Origin: Bacillota bacterium
Lineage (GTDB): Bacteria > Bacillota > Sulfobacillia > Thermaerobacterales > Thermaerobacteraceae
Direction: 5' to 3'
Assembly (NCBI GenBank): GCA_003242195.1
Contig: QGUQ01000090.1
Span: 1-7,219, forward strand
DNA: 7,219 bases
Shown: piece by piece, positions 6,580 to 7,219 of the stretch
Layout: each line of letters opens with the position of its first letter
Numbering within the stretch: the stretch's first letter is position 1
Program-made: the position numbers and the translations under genes
Notes under the pieces: generated by a model
What the model was told of the DNA's origin: nothing
Database searches by the model: none
What the model saw: only the letters and a program-made list of their open reading frames with translations

Positions 6580-6700
6580 CGGTGCAAGCTCTCCTGCACG
6601 GGAGGCGACCCACGCGGGCTACGCGAACAGGACCGGTCAGCCCGGGCGGTAGAGGGAGCAGCCCTATGGGAAGCCCCCGGGCAACTCCCTCCGCTCGCCG
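6580..6700 (+). ncRNA. Possible small SRP RNA (4.5S-like), limits approximate
   Basis: In the gap between tRNA-Gln and tRNA-His the + strand has GGTCAG (6635-6640) and AGGGAGCAGCCCTA (6652-6665), close to the two strands of the conserved tip of bacterial SRP RNA, where GGTCAG is followed by a GGAA-type tetraloop and then GGGAGCAGCC. Flanking complementarity supports one long hairpin: GGGCT (6616-6620) with AGCCC (6672-6676), and GGGAG (6600-6604) with CTCCC (6685-6689). A side hairpin GTGCA/TGCAC (6582-6599) sits at the 5' side. The family normally has about 11 bases between the two motifs; here there are 16, giving CCC/GGG around a 10-base loop rather than GGAA. No promoter was found. It may be a true but divergent SRP RNA, a decayed copy, or a chance resemblance. 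Confidence 0.45.
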
Positions 6701-6739
6701 CCACCCCGGCTGCCGGCCCGCCCGCGCTGCCTTGTGGTG

Positions 6740-6814
6740 GGTGACTGAGGGGATTCGAACCCCCGACCTCCAGGGCCACAACCTGGCGCTCTAACCAGCT
6801 GAGCTACAGCCACC
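6740..6814 (-). tRNA. tRNA-His (GUG)
   Basis: Full cloverleaf on the - strand: acceptor GTGGCTG/CAGTCAC with one G-T pair, anticodon stem CCAGG/CCTGG around loop TTGTGGC (anticodon GTG, histidine), T-loop TTCGAAT. The extra 5' guanosine G-1 (6814) opposite C73 (6740), the hallmark of tRNA-His, is encoded. CCA is not encoded. Confidence 0.95.
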
Positions 6815-6919
6815 ACGCTATGCGCGCTCTGCGCGTCGACCCGCAGCCCGCCCCGGCGTGCCTTGGGCCGGCACCGCCGCACGCCCTCGCCGCGGGCTGC
6901 CCCGGCGCGCCCGGAGCGG

Positions 6920-6991
6920 AGCGCCCGGAGGGATTCGAACCCTCGACCAACCGCTTAGAAGGCGGTCGCTCTTCCGCTGAGCTACGGGCGC
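6920..6991 (-). tRNA. tRNA-Arg (UCU)
   Basis: Full cloverleaf on the - strand: acceptor GCGCCCG/CGGGCGC, anticodon stem ACCGC/GCGGT around loop CTTCTAA (anticodon TCT, arginine), T-arm GAGGG-TTCGAAT-CCCTC. The discriminator reads as T and the next bases are CCG, so CCA is not encoded. A or G at position 73 is more usual for tRNA-Arg. Confidence 0.94.
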
Positions 6992-6995
6992 CTTG

Positions 6996-7066
6996 AGCGG
7001 GAGACGGGAATCGAACCCGCGTCGCCGGCTTGGAAGGCCGGTGCTCTACCATTGAGCTACTCCCGC
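6996..7066 (-). tRNA. tRNA-Gly (UCC)
   Basis: Full cloverleaf on the - strand: acceptor GCGGGAG/CTCCCGC, anticodon stem CCGGC/GCCGG around loop CTTCCAA (anticodon TCC, glycine), T-arm GCGGG-TTCGATT-CCCGT. The discriminator is T, normal for tRNA-Gly; CCA is not encoded. It is the first tRNA of the operon, 4 bases ahead of tRNA-Arg. Confidence 0.95.
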
Positions 7067-7112
7067 GAAGCGCTCGCGCGTCGGGCCGGCGCGCGTACCG
7101 GGCGCAACCTTG

Positions 7113-7121
7113 AGTATACCA
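7113..7121 (-). promoter_or_regulatory. Extended -10 promoter of the tRNA operon
   Basis: The - strand reads TGGTATACT, an extended -10 element (TGn plus TATACT), about 47 bases before the tRNA-Gly 5' end, so transcription would start near 7106. No good TTGACA is seen 16-18 bases further upstream, which fits an extended -10 promoter. The surrounding 7110-7140 is AT-rich in an otherwise GC-rich window. Confidence 0.6.
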
Positions 7122-7219
7122 TAAACCTGTCTTTTATAACCACCTAACGTGCCCGCCGTAACCCTCTGGGTAGATATGGGGGGTGGGCGTTACTTAAAAA
7201 AAAAAAAGAACCACAAAAA
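7122..7219. other. AT-rich intergenic edge with an A-tract
   Basis: Beyond the tRNA promoter there is no open frame of note. Composition shifts sharply toward AT, with TTTTATAAC at 7132-7140, a small inverted repeat ACCC/GGGT (7161-7171) and a run of 12 A at 7196-7207 that reads as T on the - strand. The T-run could be the tail of a terminator for a - strand gene lying right of the window, but its stem would be outside, so this cannot be settled here. Confidence 0.35.

Noticed and set aside
6446..6652. Open frame starting MARLAGAAGFEPAIEDPKS, and similar ones with GIRTPDLQGHN or RESNPQHPG near 6380-6790
   Set aside because: These are the familiar antisense translations of tRNA genes (T-arm and anticodon arm), not proteins.
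6531..6739. A sixth tRNA, T-box or RNase P RNA in the gap between tRNA-Gln and tRNA-His
   Set aside because: No cloverleaf can be drawn, there is no T-box antiterminator sequence, and the RNase P core motifs are absent; SRP RNA resemblance explains it better.
1..7219. CRISPR array, insertion sequence or transposase, prophage attachment site
   Set aside because: No regularly spaced repeats, no transposase motifs or terminal inverted repeats around the truncated genes, and no duplicated tRNA 3' end that would mark an integration site were seen.

Overview
The window is very GC-rich (roughly 70% or more by eye) and bacterial. Strong GGAGG-type ribosome binding sites, GTG as well as ATG starts, a LiaR/VraR-type two-component pair and a tRNA order (Gly-Arg-His-Gln-Lys) of the kind found in Bacillota suggest a high-GC, possibly thermophilic member of the Bacillota, such as a Thermaerobacter-like organism. 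That assignment is inference; a high-GC actinobacterial-type genome is not excluded.

Left part, + strand. Positions 1-80 hold the end of an upstream transcription unit, closed by a clean intrinsic terminator (50-79). A C-rich intergenic stretch follows, ending in a strong inverted repeat (299-330) directly in front of an intact 12-helix APC-superfamily amino acid permease (354-1883). After a terminator-like hairpin (1981-2013) comes a string of overlapping but reduced genes: the C-terminal half of a short-chain dehydrogenase/reductase (2056-2442), a QueA-like protein that seems to lack two internal blocks and its normal C-terminus (2439-3227), and an N-terminally truncated L-lactate permease (LldP/LctP) family protein (3224-4294). 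SDR and QueA-like share a GTGA overlap, and QueA-like and permease an ATGA overlap, so they are laid out as an operon, yet each lacks family-defining parts. This looks like an eroding or rearranged locus.

Right part, - strand. A cytoplasmic GAF-domain sensor histidine kinase (6307-5129) and a NarL/LiaR-type response regulator (5121-4381) form a two-gene operon converging on the permease remnant. The kinase GAF domain carries four cysteines that could bind a metal or iron-sulfur cluster, which suggests redox or oxygen sensing. Upstream of it lies a five-gene tRNA operon read Gly(UCC), Arg(UCU), His(GUG), Gln(UUG), Lys(UUU). It is driven by an extended -10 promoter near 7113-7121 and probably ends at a hairpin at 6344-6367. 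In the 210-base gap between tRNA-Gln and tRNA-His, on the + strand, is a stretch that resembles a small bacterial SRP RNA with an enlarged, non-canonical tip loop.

No undescribed multi-gene system is convincingly present. The items most worth a second look are the kinase cysteine motif, the SRP-like RNA inside the tRNA operon, the paired palindromes ahead of the amino acid permease, and the chain of truncated but still open genes at 2056-4294.
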